A DNA stretch of 64,000 bases from DAIOXA01 sp050949165. Its GTDB lineage: Bacteria; Bacillota; Proteinivoracia; UBA4975. A program made the translations under genes and the position numbers. Positions 50,670 through 59,784 of the stretch are shown one piece after another. The notes under the pieces were generated by a model, which was not told the origin of the DNA, searched no databases, and was given only the letters and a program-made list of their open reading frames with translations. Within the stretch, counting starts at the first letter, position 1. Each line of letters begins with the position of its first letter. The stretch spans positions 558,001-622,000 of the forward strand of contig JBMNFF010000001.1 in the NCBI GenBank assembly GCA_050949165.1, in the 5' to 3' direction.

Positions 50670-52127
50670 CTAAAGCCTATCTTCATCCCTGGGTTTTACG
50701 ATGCTGGGCCGGGACTTGCTGACGGGAACCGGCTTGCGCAGGATTAATGCCAGCAGGCCCTGGGCGTTAAAGGGAATCAAGGGCCACAGGTAGGGGACCC
50801 CGAAGGATTTGGTGGAGGCCGCCCAGATGATGAGCAGGAGCAGACCGCCTATGACCCCTGGCACCTGGAAAAGGGCGGCCAGAGCCAAGAGTCCCAAGCG
50901 GAAGAGCTTAAAGCTCTGGTTCAGCTCCATACTGGGGGTGGCAAAACTGCCAATGGCCGCGGCGGACATGTACAGAATTACCTCGGGGACCAAGAGCCCC
51001 ACACTCATGGCCACGTCGCCGATGAGGAAGGCGGCGATGATCCCCAGGGCTGTGGCCAGGGGGGAAGGCGTGTGGATCGTCGCCATGCGAATCATGTCGA
51101 TGCCGATTTCAGCCAAGAAGAATTGTATGTACAGGGGCACGGGGCCCACTTTTTCGGTCCCAATAAAGGACAGGAACCGGGGCAGGAGCTCCGGCTGGTA
51201 GGCCAGGGCCAGCCACAGGGGCGTTGCCAGCAGGGACATGGCGATGGCCAGGGTCCTGACCCAGCGGATATAGGTGCCCACCAGGGGACTCTGTCGGTAT
51301 TCCTCGGCATGCTGCATATGGTGAAAGATGGTGGCCGGAGTGATCATGACGCTGGGGGAGGTATCGACGATGACAATGACATGCCCCTCTAAGATGTGGA
51401 CGGCGGCCACATCGGGACGCTCGGTATAGCGGACCAGGGGAAAGGGAGCAAAACCCGTCCTGGCAATGAACTCCTCCAGGGATTTTTCTGCCATGGGCAG
51501 TCCATCCACATCTATCTTGTCAATCCGCCCCCGAATCGATTCCACCAACTCGGGATGGGCCACATCTTTGAGGTAGACCACGCAGACATCGGATTTGGAC
51601 CGCCGCCCCACCGTCAGGTACTCGATGCGCAAGCGGGGGTCCCGGACCCGGCGCCGAATCAGGGCAGTGTTAAAGATCAGGGTTTCCACAAAGCCGTCCC
51701 GGGAGCCCCGGGTCACCCGCTCCACATCGGGCTCCTCCGGCGAGCGGGCCGGGTATTCCCGGGCGTCGATTTCGATGGCGGTGGTCTCGCCATCGATGAA
51801 GAGCACCAGGGCGCCGGAAAGGATCTTAATCTCGGCCTCGTCCAGGGAGTTTATTTCTCCCGTCTCGATATAGGGGAGGTGGTGCTGGATCAGCTTCTCA
51901 TAGCCCTTAACGGCAATTTGTTCCCGCTGGACCCGGAACAGGGACTGCATTATCCAGACCAGGACATCGTCCTTGGCAAAGCCGTCAATAAAGAAGAGGG
52001 CAACCGCCTTGCCCCCCACCTTAAACTCCCTGACCAGAACGTCAAAGCTCTCGCCTATCCCCAGGTGCTGTTTGAGAAAGTCTACATTCTCTGCCAACTT
52101 GGCCGAAACCGGCCGTGTTTCCTTCAT
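50670..52127 (-). CDS. spoVAF: SpoVAF/GerA-family spore germination protein
   Basis: 485 residues: a soluble N-terminal part (1-285) with family segments 'NTALIRRRVRDPRLRIEY' and 'ILEGHVIVIVDTSPSVMI', then about five membrane spans (285-450). This is the GerA A-subunit architecture; position after spoVAE identifies it as SpoVAF, which works with the spore-membrane SpoVA channel during dipicolinate release. Starts after a GGAGAGAAG site, 14 bp after the 129-residue gene. Confidence 0.9.
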   Translation of the reverse strand: MKETRPVSAKLAENVDFLKQHLGIGESFDVLVREFKVGGKAVALFFIDGFAKDDVLVWIMQSLFRVQREQIAVKGYEKLIQHHLPYIETGEINSLDEAEIKILSGALVLFIDGETTAIEIDAREYPARSPEEPDVERVTRGSRDGFVETLIFNTALIRRRVRDPRLRIEYLTVGRRSKSDVCVVYLKDVAHPELVESIRGRIDKIDVDGLPMAEKSLEEFIARTGFAPFPLVRYTERPDVAAVHILEGHVIVIVDTSPSVMITPATIFHHMQHAEEYRQSPLVGTYIRWVRTLAIAMSLLATPLWLALAYQPELLPRFLSFIGTEKVGPVPLYIQFFLAEIGIDMIRMATIHTPSPLATALGIIAAFLIGDVAMSVGLLVPEVILYMSAAAIGSFATPSMELNQSFKLFRLGLLALAALFQVPGVIGGLLLLIIWAASTKSFGVPYLWPLIPFNAQGLLALILRKPVPVSKSRPSIVKPRDEDRL

Positions 52128-52141
52128 CTTCTCTCCACCCG

Positions 52142-52531
52142 TTACAGGATCTTAATGATGCTGAACACTGCGGTGAGCAGGGCGTATTTGGCAAAGGTTC
52201 CCTCCATGGGGTTTTCCAGGGGACTCCAGGGCAGGATTTGCCGGAGCCAGCCCTTCTCTCCCATGGGACGCCGCTTTTTTAGCCGGGCAATTGAATAGCA
52301 GGCAAAGGGGCCCGCCAGGCCAATGAGCAGGGTGACCAGGCGGCCGTTGCCCAAATCCACCTGGGTAAAGACCCCGCCCATGGTATAAACCGCCAGATCC
52401 ACCCGCAGGACAATAATGGTTAAGAGGGTGGCCAGCAAGGACACCCCGGCGGCGGCCAGACTCCACCGCCATTGGCGGGGGCCCAGTAAAAACAGGGATA
52501 AGAGGATTCCGAGAAAATCCAAGCGCAACAT
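52142..52531 (-). CDS. Membrane protein in the spoVA operon, not recognised
   Basis: 129 residues with three membrane spans and a basic loop ('ARLKKRRPMGEKGW'). The start 'MLRLDFLGILLSLFLLG' lacks a clear signal-peptide cut. It stands between spoVAE and spoVAF, seven bases after spoVAE. I do not recognise it as SpoVAB or SpoVAEA. Position suggests forespore expression and an inner spore-membrane location. Confidence 0.65.
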   Translation of the reverse strand: MLRLDFLGILLSLFLLGPRQWRWSLAAAGVSLLATLLTIIVLRVDLAVYTMGGVFTQVDLGNGRLVTLLIGLAGPFACYSIARLKKRRPMGEKGWLRQILPWSPLENPMEGTFAKYALLTAVFSIIKIL

Positions 52532-52538
52532 CGGGCAA

Positions 52539-52892
52539 CTATCCCTTCGGGTTAAAGAGCAGGGCGAAGAAAAAGGCGAAGATTATCGAGGCGGTGATGC
52601 CGGTACTGGTCAACTCAAAAACTCCGGTGAGGATGCCTATGGGACCGGACCGGGCCGCCTCGGCCATGGCCCCCTTGGCCAGAGCATTGCCGAAGCTGGA
52701 AATGGGAATGGTGGCCCCGGCCCCTGCGAATTTTATCAGTGGGTCATAGAGGCCGAGCCCGCCCAGGATTCCCCCTGCCACCACAAAGAGCACCAGGACG
52801 TGGGCAGGCGTCAGGGGCGTCAGGTCAAACAATAATTGGCCAATCAGGCAGATCAGGCCGCCCACCAAAAAAGCTGTCAGGTAAGAACCCAT
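52539..52892 (-). CDS. spoVAE: Stage V sporulation protein AE (SpoVAEB type)
   Basis: 117 residues from ATG 52892 after GAGGAGGAATGTAA. Three to four membrane spans and the family signatures 'GGLICLIGQLLFDLTPLTPAH' and 'GAGATIPISSFGNALAKGAM'. With SpoVAC and SpoVAD it forms the dipicolinic acid channel of the spore membrane. Confidence 0.93.
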   Translation of the reverse strand: MGSYLTAFLVGGLICLIGQLLFDLTPLTPAHVLVLFVVAGGILGGLGLYDPLIKFAGAGATIPISSFGNALAKGAMAEAARSGPIGILTGVFELTSTGITASIIFAFFFALLFNPKG

Positions 52893-52905
52893 TTTACATT
52901 CCTCC

Positions 52906-53901
52906 TCAGGAAAACTCGATGGATACGGCATGGGCAATGGTGGGGATGCTGTCCCCCTGTTGATAGGACGTGGGGCTGTGGAGGGCGCCGGTGGCAACCA
53001 CCAGGACCCGCTGGTAATTCTGGTTAAACAGCAGCCCCAGGGTGACGATGGCAACACAGGCGCAACCGCTGGCGCCGGCGTTTTCCATCTGCTCCTTGCT
53101 GTAGATGAGCTCGCCGCAATCCCGGTAATTGCTGCTGAGGTCGAGCCCCTCCCGCTGGCCCAGTTCTACCAGGATTTCCCGACCAACCTTGCCCAAATCG
53201 CCGGTGACGATCAGGTCGTAATCGCCGGGCTTGCGCCCTGTATCCTCCATATGGGTGATGAGGGTATCCGCCGCAGCCGGCGCCATGGCCGATCCCATAT
53301 TGAAGGGGTCCTTTATCCCCAGGTCCATGACCTTGCCCACCGTGGCCAGCTCCAGCCTCGGCCCGGAACCCTGGGCTGCCAAGACCGTGGCCGCGGCGCC
53401 GGTGACCGTGTGCTGAGCCCAGGGTGGCAACTGGGCGCCGTACTCGGTGGGGTACCGATATTGGCGCTCGGCGGTGCAGTTATGGCTGGAGGTTGCCGAA
53501 ACGACATTCTGGGCGGCGCCACTGTCGACCAGGAGTCCGGCGGCAAATAAGCCCTCACAAAAGCTGGAACAGGCCCCGAAGATTCCCAGGTAAGGGGCGC
53601 CCACCTTGAGGGCGGTAAAGCCCGAAGTGATTATCTGATTGAGCAAGTCCCCGGCCACAAAGACGTCCACCTGCTCCTTGGAGAGACTGCACTTTTCCAG
53701 GGCAATCTCCACTGCGGTCTTCATCATCAGCTGTTCGGCCTTTTCAAAGCTGGCCTGGTTCATAACTAGGTCAGGGAAGACCTTGTCCAAGTAAGAACCC
53801 ACCGGACCCTGGGCCTCCTTGGGCCCCGCCACCGTTGCATGTCCTATCAGCACTGGCTTTGTCTGAAAGGCAAAGGTCTGTCTCCCCAACTTGGTCGTCA
53901 T
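52906..53901 (-). CDS. spoVAD: Stage V sporulation protein AD
   Basis: 331 residues with the thiolase-like fold that binds dipicolinic acid. 'GACSSFCEGLFAAGLLVDSG', 'SATSSHNCTAERQYRYPTEYG' and 'DYDLIVTGDLGKVGREIL' are characteristic. It starts 11 bp after spoVAC and ends 14 bp before spoVAE. Confidence 0.96.
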   Translation of the reverse strand: MTTKLGRQTFAFQTKPVLIGHATVAGPKEAQGPVGSYLDKVFPDLVMNQASFEKAEQLMMKTAVEIALEKCSLSKEQVDVFVAGDLLNQIITSGFTALKVGAPYLGIFGACSSFCEGLFAAGLLVDSGAAQNVVSATSSHNCTAERQYRYPTEYGAQLPPWAQHTVTGAAATVLAAQGSGPRLELATVGKVMDLGIKDPFNMGSAMAPAAADTLITHMEDTGRKPGDYDLIVTGDLGKVGREILVELGQREGLDLSSNYRDCGELIYSKEQMENAGASGCACVAIVTLGLLFNQNYQRVLVVATGALHSPTSYQQGDSIPTIAHAVSIEFS

Positions 53902-53911
53902 AACTAACCCC

Positions 53912-54361
53912 CTAGATTAAGGCTGATATCAGTCCCACCACGAAAGCTGTGACAACGCCGAAGACGATTACCGACCCCGCCATGATAAACATCTTGCTGC
54001 CCACGCCCAAGACAAAACCTTCCCGTTTGAACTCCAGGGCGGCGCTGACCACTGAATTTGCAAAGCCGGTTACCGGTATTGCAGAACCTGCGCCGGCGTG
54101 GCGGGCTATCCTGTCAAACACCCCGATGGCAGTGAGGAAGCCGCCGATAAAGATCATGGTAGCGGCGGTAGGATCTCCGGCCTTTTCCGGGGGAAAGTTA
54201 AAATACTTGATGTAGATGTTTTGCAAGAACTGACCCAGGGTGCAGATTCCCCCCCCTGTCAAGAAGGCCAGGCTCAGGTTCTTGGCCAGATTGGGCTTGG
54301 GCTTTTTTTGATTGGCCAGGTCTTGATAGGCCTTGGAATCTTTGAGCAAATCCTTCACCAT
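53912..54361 (-). CDS. spoVAC: Stage V sporulation protein AC
   Basis: 149 residues from ATG 54361 after AGAGGTGAGA. 'LAKNLSLAFLTGGGICTLGQFLQ' and 'GAGSAIPVTGFANSVVSAALEF' mark SpoVAC, a mechanosensitive-channel-like membrane protein that moves dipicolinate. First gene of the spoVA operon here; spoVAA and spoVAB are not next to it. Confidence 0.94.
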   Translation of the reverse strand: MVKDLLKDSKAYQDLANQKKPKPNLAKNLSLAFLTGGGICTLGQFLQNIYIKYFNFPPEKAGDPTAATMIFIGGFLTAIGVFDRIARHAGAGSAIPVTGFANSVVSAALEFKREGFVLGVGSKMFIMAGSVIVFGVVTAFVVGLISALI

Positions 54362-54375
54362 TCTCACCTCTGAGC

Positions 54376-54404
54376 TAGTTTGAGCCCAAAAGGCGCAAAT
54401 ATAC
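54376..54404 (-). promoter_or_regulatory. Possible sigma-G promoter before spoVAC
   Basis: On the minus strand GTATA (54404-54400) and CAAACTA (54382-54376) are 17 bp apart, near the GNATR/CATNNTA forespore consensus. The start would fall almost on the ribosome site, leaving hardly any leader, which counts against it. Confidence 0.3.
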
Positions 54405-54416
54405 AACCGGCAGTCA

Positions 54417-54441
54417 CAGACCTTGGCATAGCCAAGGTCTG
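54417..54441. terminator. Hairpin after the dodecin gene
   Basis: CAGACCTTGGC and GCCAAGGTCTG form a perfect 11-bp stem with a 3-base loop, 4 bp past the dodecin stop. There is no T run, so it may be a weak terminator. Confidence 0.5.
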
Positions 54442-54445
54442 TTCC

Positions 54446-54646
54446 CTACTTGACTTCAAAGGCGGCCTTTACATTGGCCTTCCAGCCGACAATCTTGCCG
54501 TTTTCCACCTTGGCTGTCATGTTGACAAGTTCGACGCCGTTGATGCCGTCCACAGTCTTGGCTGCCCGCTGAACGGCATCCTCCACGGCAGCCTGCCAAC
54601 CCGAGTTGGATTCCCCCACCAATTCTATTACCTTATAGACAGTCAT
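54446..54646 (-). CDS. Dodecin family flavin-binding protein
   Basis: 66 residues matching the dodecin fold from end to end ('VYKVIELVGESNSGWQAAVEDAVQRAAKT' region, 'WKANVKAAFEV'). Dodecins form hollow 12-mers that store flavin or a related cofactor. It lies between sigF and spoVAC with its own GGAGGTGGGC ribosome site and a hairpin on each side, so it is probably transcribed separately. Confidence 0.92.
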   Translation of the reverse strand: MTVYKVIELVGESNSGWQAAVEDAVQRAAKTVDGINGVELVNMTAKVENGKIVGWKANVKAAFEVK

Positions 54647-54706
54647 CTATGCCCACCTCCTTCTGTACTCTACCCTTATATTTTCCCTGAGCACTGCGGT
54701 TTAAAC

Positions 54707-54746
54707 CAAAAAAATAGTCAGCCCCCCGGCTCACGCCATGGCTGAC
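54707..54746 (-). terminator. Terminator overlapping the sigF stop
   Basis: GTCAGCC (54717-54723) pairs with GGCTGAC (54740-54746), and a run of seven T follows on the minus strand. The sigF stop codon lies in the loop. Confidence 0.7.
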
Positions 54747-55420
54747 TTTAGCTTTTCCAATACTCCTCTTTCAATCCGGGATACATGGCCCTGGGAAATC
54801 CCCAGCGCCTTGGCCACCTCTGCCTGGGACATGTCACGGAAGAAGCGCAGGGTTATCACTTGACGCTCCCGCTGTTCCAGGCGGCCAATCATCTCCTTGA
54901 GGACGACCCGGATGTCGTCCATGGTCTCGGTGGCATTGACCTCGGTCAAGTCGGCGGGGGCAGCAACTGCCGTCTCGGCCGCGGCCACCTCTTCGACACC
55001 CAGGTTGAGGGCTGCGGCAACCTCGCTGATGGAGGGCTCCCGGCCATATTCCTGCTCCAACTGGCGCCGGCATCTCTTGACCAGGGCAGAGGTGCGCAAC
55101 ACATCCCTGCTGATTTTCACATAATTATTATCCCGCAGGTACATGCGGATTTCTCCCATGATTCTGGGCACAGCATAGGTAGAAAAGCTGGTATCCCTGG
55201 CCAGGTCAAAATCGCTGATGGCCTTCAGGAGGCCGATGCAGCCAACTTGAAACAGGTCCTCCATTTCCCCGACAAAGCGCGCGGCAATCTTTTTGACCAG
55301 GAGCAGGTTGTGGCGGACCAGCAATTCCCGCGCCTCCTGGTCGCCGGCTTGGGCCCTGGCCAGCAAGGCCCTGGCTTCATGATGTTCCAGGGGAGGGAGG
55401 GCCTCCTTAATTCTCTCCAT
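54731..55420 (-). CDS. sigF: RNA polymerase sigma-F factor (SpoIIAC)
   Basis: 229 residues. Region 2 'LFQVGCIGLLKAISDFD' and 'FSTYAVPRIMGEIRMYLRDN', region 3, and region 4 with 'MSQAEVAKALGISQGHVSRIERGVLEKL'. First forespore-specific sigma factor, held inactive by SpoIIAB. Overlaps spoIIAB by 14 bp. Confidence 0.96.
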   Translation of the reverse strand: MERIKEALPPLEHHEARALLARAQAGDQEARELLVRHNLLLVKKIAARFVGEMEDLFQVGCIGLLKAISDFDLARDTSFSTYAVPRIMGEIRMYLRDNNYVKISRDVLRTSALVKRCRRQLEQEYGREPSISEVAAALNLGVEEVAAAETAVAAPADLTEVNATETMDDIRVVLKEMIGRLEQRERQVITLRFFRDMSQAEVAKALGISQGHVSRIERGVLEKLKSAMA

Positions 55421-55862
55421 ATCCTCCCGGCTCCCCGGCTGAAAATATTTTGGTCATGGTCACCACCGTTCCCTGACCCGGCCGGCTGTCCACCGAGACG
55501 CTGTCCATAAATTCTTCCATGACGGTAAAACCCATTCCCGAGCGTTCCAAATCGGGCCGTGTGGTAAACAGGGGCTCCCGGGCCTGGTCCAGGTCGGCTA
55601 TTCCCACGCCATTGTCCTTGACGATGACCTCCAGGCTATTATCGGGGCCGAGACTGCAGGTGATGGTGACTTCGCCTCCGCCTTCCCCATAGCCGTGAAT
55701 AATGGCATTGGTGACGGCTTCGGATACGGCGGTCTTTACTTCGTTTATCTCTTCCAGAGTCGGGTCCAACTGGGCGGCAAAGGCTGCCACCACAACCCGG
55801 GCAAAAGATTCATTGCGGGAGTTGGCAGGAAAAGTGATGGTAAAATAGTTCCTGACTTCCAT
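55407..55862 (-). CDS. spoIIAB: Anti-sigma-F factor and serine kinase
   Basis: 151 residues from ATG 55862. GHKL-type ATPase with N box 'AVSEAVTNAIIHGY', G1 'VKDNGVGIADLDQA' and G2 'ERSGMGFTVMEEFMD'. It binds sigma-F or phosphorylates SpoIIAA. Confidence 0.95.
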   Translation of the reverse strand: MEVRNYFTITFPANSRNESFARVVVAAFAAQLDPTLEEINEVKTAVSEAVTNAIIHGYGEGGGEVTITCSLGPDNSLEVIVKDNGVGIADLDQAREPLFTTRPDLERSGMGFTVMEEFMDSVSVDSRPGQGTVVTMTKIFSAGEPGGYGEN

Positions 55863-55864
55863 CC

Positions 55865-56206
55865 CTAAGCCCCCAGTTCCTTGAGGCAAGAATCCAGACT
55901 GCTGTGGACAGGTACCAGCTTGTTGAGGCCGGTGAGGCGGAAGAGCTTTTCCACCACCGGCTGCAAGCCGTAGGCCAACATCCGGCCCTGCCATTTGCTC
56001 AATTCCTTGTACCTACCCAGGATGACGCCCAGTCCGGAACTGTCCATAAAACTCAGACCCTCTAAGTTCAGGACTATGTGCCGGATTACACCCTTTTTAA
56101 ATTCCGCTTCAATCTCCGCCTTAAGATCGGCTGCGGAGTGATGGTCCAGCTCTCCGATTACTTCTAAAATCAGGATGCTGCCGGAGAACTTTTTGCCAAC
56201 CTTCAT
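55865..56206 (-). CDS. spoIIAA: Anti-sigma-F factor antagonist
   Basis: 113 residues; ATG 56206 is correctly spaced from GGGAGGGG (an ATG six bases earlier is also open). STAS domain with the phosphorylated serine in 'LSFMDSSGLGVILGRY'. It starts the spoIIA switch; the three genes follow dacF as in Bacillus. Confidence 0.95.
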   Translation of the reverse strand: MKVGKKFSGSILILEVIGELDHHSAADLKAEIEAEFKKGVIRHIVLNLEGLSFMDSSGLGVILGRYKELSKWQGRMLAYGLQPVVEKLFRLTGLNKLVPVHSSLDSCLKELGA

Positions 56207-56267
56207 GTACATCCCCTCCCGCTGTAAAAGTTCGCCGGATTTGTGGCAATTCCTGCCTGGATTCTGA

Positions 56268-57491
56268 CTATTTTAGCGTTGCCAGGAAATTGACCACCAT
56301 TCTCCCCAGCAATTGGAACCAATTTGCCCTAGGCACCTCGCAGCCGGCCAGGAGGTCGATGCTGTCCACCACTTCGTCTCCCACCAGGATATCCAGGGTC
56401 CCCACCACAGCCCCCGCCTCCAGGGGCGCCTTGACATGTTCCGGTAACCTGAGCACCGGCTGAACAGGGCGGTTATCGCTCTTTTCCAAGAGCACCGCGA
56501 CATCCCGGGCGGGGATTACTTCCACCCTTGAGGATTGTCCCTTGTCCACCAAGACGGTGGCCAACACGTCGGATGCTCTGTACAGCAGCTCGCTGCGCCA
56601 GTGGGCAAATCCGTAGTTCAGCAGGTTGACGGCGTCTTGGGTGCGGATTTCGTAAGTGGGGGTTTTCAGCACCACCGCAATCATCCTCGTCCCGTCTCTG
56701 AGGGCGGTGGCGGCAAGGCAATAGCCGGCCTCTTCGGTCCACCCGGTCTTTAACCCGTCACCGCCAGGATAATTGCGGATGAACTTGAGATTTTTATTGG
56801 CGATATAGACCCTGCCCATGAACTGGGTGTCCCAGGGGATGGTGGTGTAGCTGGTAATCTCGGGGTGTTTCAGCAGCTCTCTGGACATCAGGGCGATATC
56901 ATAGGCTGTCGTCATGTTATCGGTCCCGCCCTCTCCCGGCAGGCCGGTGGGGTTGATAAAGTGGGTGTTTTCCATGCCCAGTTCCCGGGCACGACGGTTC
57001 ATCATCTCCACAAAACCCTCCACCGAGCCGCCCAAATGTTCGGCCACCACCACGGCGGCGTCGTTGGCTGATTCCACCGCCATGCCAATCATGGCCTGTT
57101 CCACGCTGATTTCATCGCCGACTTCCAGGAAAATCTTTGTCCCGCCCATTTCCTTGGCCCTGGTGCTGGTAATCATCATCGTGTCCAGAGACAATTCTCC
57201 CCGCTCCAAGGCCTCCATGACCAGGAGCATGGTCATGATCTTTGTCAGGCTGGCGGGAGGCCTTTGGGTATGCATGTCCTTTTCAAAGAGAATTTTCCCG
57301 GTCACGGCGTCCATGAGAACGGCGCTTTCCGCCTTCAGCTCTCCTTCATAGGGCGGGACCGAGGAATCATTCACCGGCGGCACCGTCACTTCGGTATCTT
57401 CCGGGTCGAGGATGGAATCGGCGGCCCAGGCCGGTCTGACACAAAAGAGCATTAGCATTAACACCATGGCAATAACAGTCAGTTTGTGCAT
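56268..57491 (-). CDS. dacF: D-alanyl-D-alanine carboxypeptidase DacF
   Basis: 407 residues from ATG 57491 after GGAGGGAAAGAG, signal peptide 'LTVIAMVLMLMLFCVRPAWA'. Motifs SxxK 'PASLTKIM', SxN 'ESANDAAV' and KTG 'DGLKTGWTEEAG' are complete. C-terminal beta domain plus amphipathic anchor. Placed just before spoIIAA, the classic dacF position; it is probably co-transcribed and affects spore cortex cross-linking. Confidence 0.94.
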   Translation of the reverse strand: MHKLTVIAMVLMLMLFCVRPAWAADSILDPEDTEVTVPPVNDSSVPPYEGELKAESAVLMDAVTGKILFEKDMHTQRPPASLTKIMTMLLVMEALERGELSLDTMMITSTRAKEMGGTKIFLEVGDEISVEQAMIGMAVESANDAAVVVAEHLGGSVEGFVEMMNRRARELGMENTHFINPTGLPGEGGTDNMTTAYDIALMSRELLKHPEITSYTTIPWDTQFMGRVYIANKNLKFIRNYPGGDGLKTGWTEEAGYCLAATALRDGTRMIAVVLKTPTYEIRTQDAVNLLNYGFAHWRSELLYRASDVLATVLVDKGQSSRVEVIPARDVAVLLEKSDNRPVQPVLRLPEHVKAPLEAGAVVGTLDILVGDEVVDSIDLLAGCEVPRANWFQLLGRMVVNFLATLK

Positions 57492-57619
57492 CTCTTTCCC
57501 TCCTATTGTATCTTGCATTAGTGTTTCCCTGGCGGAGAGATAATAATACAATTTCAGGATAAATTACCCTGTTCAGGAAGAAAGACAAGGAGATGCCATT
57601 TCCATTGCCAAGGCTGACA

Positions 57620-57642
57620 ATAATAAAGAGGGCCTAAGCCCC
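57620..57642 (-). terminator. Terminator after the pyrimidine-nucleoside phosphorylase gene
   Basis: On the minus strand a 5-bp G-C stem (GGGGC with GCCCT) closes a short loop and is followed by CTTTATTATT. Confidence 0.5.
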
Positions 57643-57649
57643 CAAACAA

Positions 57650-58963
57650 CTATTTGATACTGCCAACACTGCCGCAAATCAAGGGCAGCGGCTCAACCTG
57701 TGACTGGCCAAACTCATAACAAGCCAGGACCGCACTTTTGGCAGCCTGCACCTTGGCGGGGTCATTGCCATGGATGATTGCCAGGGGCTGCCCCTTCTCC
57801 ACCAAGGCGCCGGGCTTTGCCAACACTTCCAGGCCCACGGCCAGGTCAATCCTGTCCTCTTTCTTGGCCCGGCCGGCTCCCAGCATCATGGCGGCAGTGC
57901 CCAGGCCCAGGGTATCCACCCGGGTAATCCAGCCCGAGGCAGGCGCCGGGACTTCCTCTTGAATGGCGGCAGTGGGCAGGCGCTGAGGCTCATCGACCTG
58001 AGAGACATCGCCGCCCTGGGCGGCCACCATTTCCTTTAACTTGTCCAGAGCCCTGCCGGTGGCCAAAAAGCTCTCCAGCCGCTGCCGGGCAGCGGCCAGC
58101 TCTCCCTCTGCTCCAGCCAAGACCAGCATCCTGCTGCCCAATTCCAGGCACAGCTCCCGGAGGTCCCCGGGTCCCTCTCCCCGCAGCACCTGAATTGCTT
58201 CCTTTACTTCCAAGGCGTTGCCCACCGCCCGGCCCAGGGGTCTGTCCATGGCGGTAAGCACTGCCAGGGTACGGCGTCCCAGGCTTTCGCCGATGTCCAC
58301 CATGGTCCGGGCGAGTTCCCGGGCTTCTTCCATGGTCTGCATAAAGGCGCCATTGCCGACCTTGACGTCCAGAACCAGGGCATCGGCGCCGGCGGCAATC
58401 TTCTTGCTCATTATCGAGCTGGCAATCAGGGGGATGCTGTCCACGGTGGCGGTGGCATCTCTGAGGGAATAGAGGAGGCCGTCGGCGGGAGCGATCTCCG
58501 CCGTCTGGCCGATGACGGCCAGCTTGATCTCATTGACATTGTCGATGAACCGGGATTTATCCAGTTCCACCTGAAAGCCGGAAAAGGATTCCAATTTGTC
58601 CAGGGTGCCCCCGGTGTGGCCCAGGCCCCGTCCGGACATCTTGGCCACCGGCACCCCGGCCGCCGCCACCAGCGGTCCCAGAATCAGGGTGGTGGTGTCA
58701 CCCACTCCGCCGGTGCTGTGCTTATCCACCTTCACCCCGTGGATGGAAGAGAGGTCCACCCTTTCGCCGGAATCAACCATGGCCTGGGTCAGCCAGGCCA
58801 CTTCCTGGGGATTCATGCCCCGGAAGTAAACGGCCATGGCCCAGGCGGCCATCTGGTAATCGGCAATTTCCCCCTGGACATAGCCAGAGATCAGGAATTG
58901 GATTTCCTCACCAGTCAGGCTGCCGCCGTTGCGCTTCTTGAGGATAATATCATAGGCCCGCAC
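57650..58963 (-). CDS. pdp: Pyrimidine-nucleoside phosphorylase
   Basis: 437 residues. Splits uridine or thymidine with phosphate. 'VDKHSTGGVGDTTTLILGPLVAA' is the phosphate-binding signature, followed by 'KMSGRGLGHTGGTLDKLES'. Length and the C-terminal biotinyl-like domain ('EVPAPASGWITRV') fit the family. It overlaps the upstream purA-type phosphorylase stop by one base. Confidence 0.95.
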   Translation of the reverse strand: MRAYDIILKKRNGGSLTGEEIQFLISGYVQGEIADYQMAAWAMAVYFRGMNPQEVAWLTQAMVDSGERVDLSSIHGVKVDKHSTGGVGDTTTLILGPLVAAAGVPVAKMSGRGLGHTGGTLDKLESFSGFQVELDKSRFIDNVNEIKLAVIGQTAEIAPADGLLYSLRDATATVDSIPLIASSIMSKKIAAGADALVLDVKVGNGAFMQTMEEARELARTMVDIGESLGRRTLAVLTAMDRPLGRAVGNALEVKEAIQVLRGEGPGDLRELCLELGSRMLVLAGAEGELAAARQRLESFLATGRALDKLKEMVAAQGGDVSQVDEPQRLPTAAIQEEVPAPASGWITRVDTLGLGTAAMMLGAGRAKKEDRIDLAVGLEVLAKPGALVEKGQPLAIIHGNDPAKVQAAKSAVLACYEFGQSQVEPLPLICGSVGSIK

Positions 58964-59784
58964 TAGAGCTCGACCTGCCTCAGCCAGCCCCGCACCAAAG
59001 CGATGAACTTGGGCTTGGTCTCGTTGGCAATCTTGACGACCTGGGCGTGGGTCAAGGGTTCCAGTTCATCGGGCAGAGACATGTCGGTGATGCAGGAAAT
59101 CCCCAGCACCCGCATCCCCAAATAATTGGCTACGATGACCTCGGGAATGGTGGACATCCCTACGGTATCCGAACCCAGGGCAATCAGCATCCGCACCTCA
59201 GCAGGAGTGCTGTATGACGGCCCGCTGATGGCCATGTACACCCCCTGCTGCAACGGAATGCCCAATTCCTCTCCCACCTTGAGGGCCAGGGCCCGGTACT
59301 CTTCATCATAGGCCTGGGACATGTCGGGGAAGCGGGTGCCCAGTTCCTCATAATTCGGCCCAATCAGGGGGTTGGGCAGGATGTTGATATGGTCAGTAAT
59401 CAGCATCAGGTCCCCTGCCTGGAATTTGGCATTGAGGCCGCCGCAGGCATTGGTTACCACCAGGCTCTTGCAGCCCAGGGCGTGGAGCACATAGAGGGGA
59501 AAGGTTACTTCTTGCATTGTGTAGCCCTCATAATAGTGAAAGCGTCCCTGCATGGCGGCCACCTTCTTGCCCTCCAGGTATCCCAGGACCAAGCGGCCGG
59601 CATGGCCGACAACGGTGGAAACGGGAAAATGGGGGATGGCAGCGTACTCGACCTGGATTGGGTCCTGGATGTCATCGGCCAGGTCGCCCAGGCCGGAACC
59701 CAGAATCAGGGCAATATCTGGAGAAAAGTCGGTAATCCCCCGGATAAAACCAACAGCTTCCTCGATCTTTTCAATCAGTTTCAC
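58963..59784 (-). CDS. punA: Purine-nucleoside phosphorylase, copy 1
   Basis: 273 residues of the trimeric PNP type: 'LILGSGLGDLADDI', 'HAGRLVLGYLEGKKVAAMQGRFHYYEG', 'VTNACGGLNAKFQAGDLMLITDHIN' and 'GPSYSTPAEVRML'. It overlaps its paralogue by four bases (ATGA). The presence of two tandem PNPs suggests different base preference (guanosine/inosine versus other nucleosides), not visible from sequence. Confidence 0.94.
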   Translation of the reverse strand: MKLIEKIEEAVGFIRGITDFSPDIALILGSGLGDLADDIQDPIQVEYAAIPHFPVSTVVGHAGRLVLGYLEGKKVAAMQGRFHYYEGYTMQEVTFPLYVLHALGCKSLVVTNACGGLNAKFQAGDLMLITDHINILPNPLIGPNYEELGTRFPDMSQAYDEEYRALALKVGEELGIPLQQGVYMAISGPSYSTPAEVRMLIALGSDTVGMSTIPEVIVANYLGMRVLGISCITDMSLPDELEPLTHAQVVKIANETKPKFIALVRGWLRQVEL

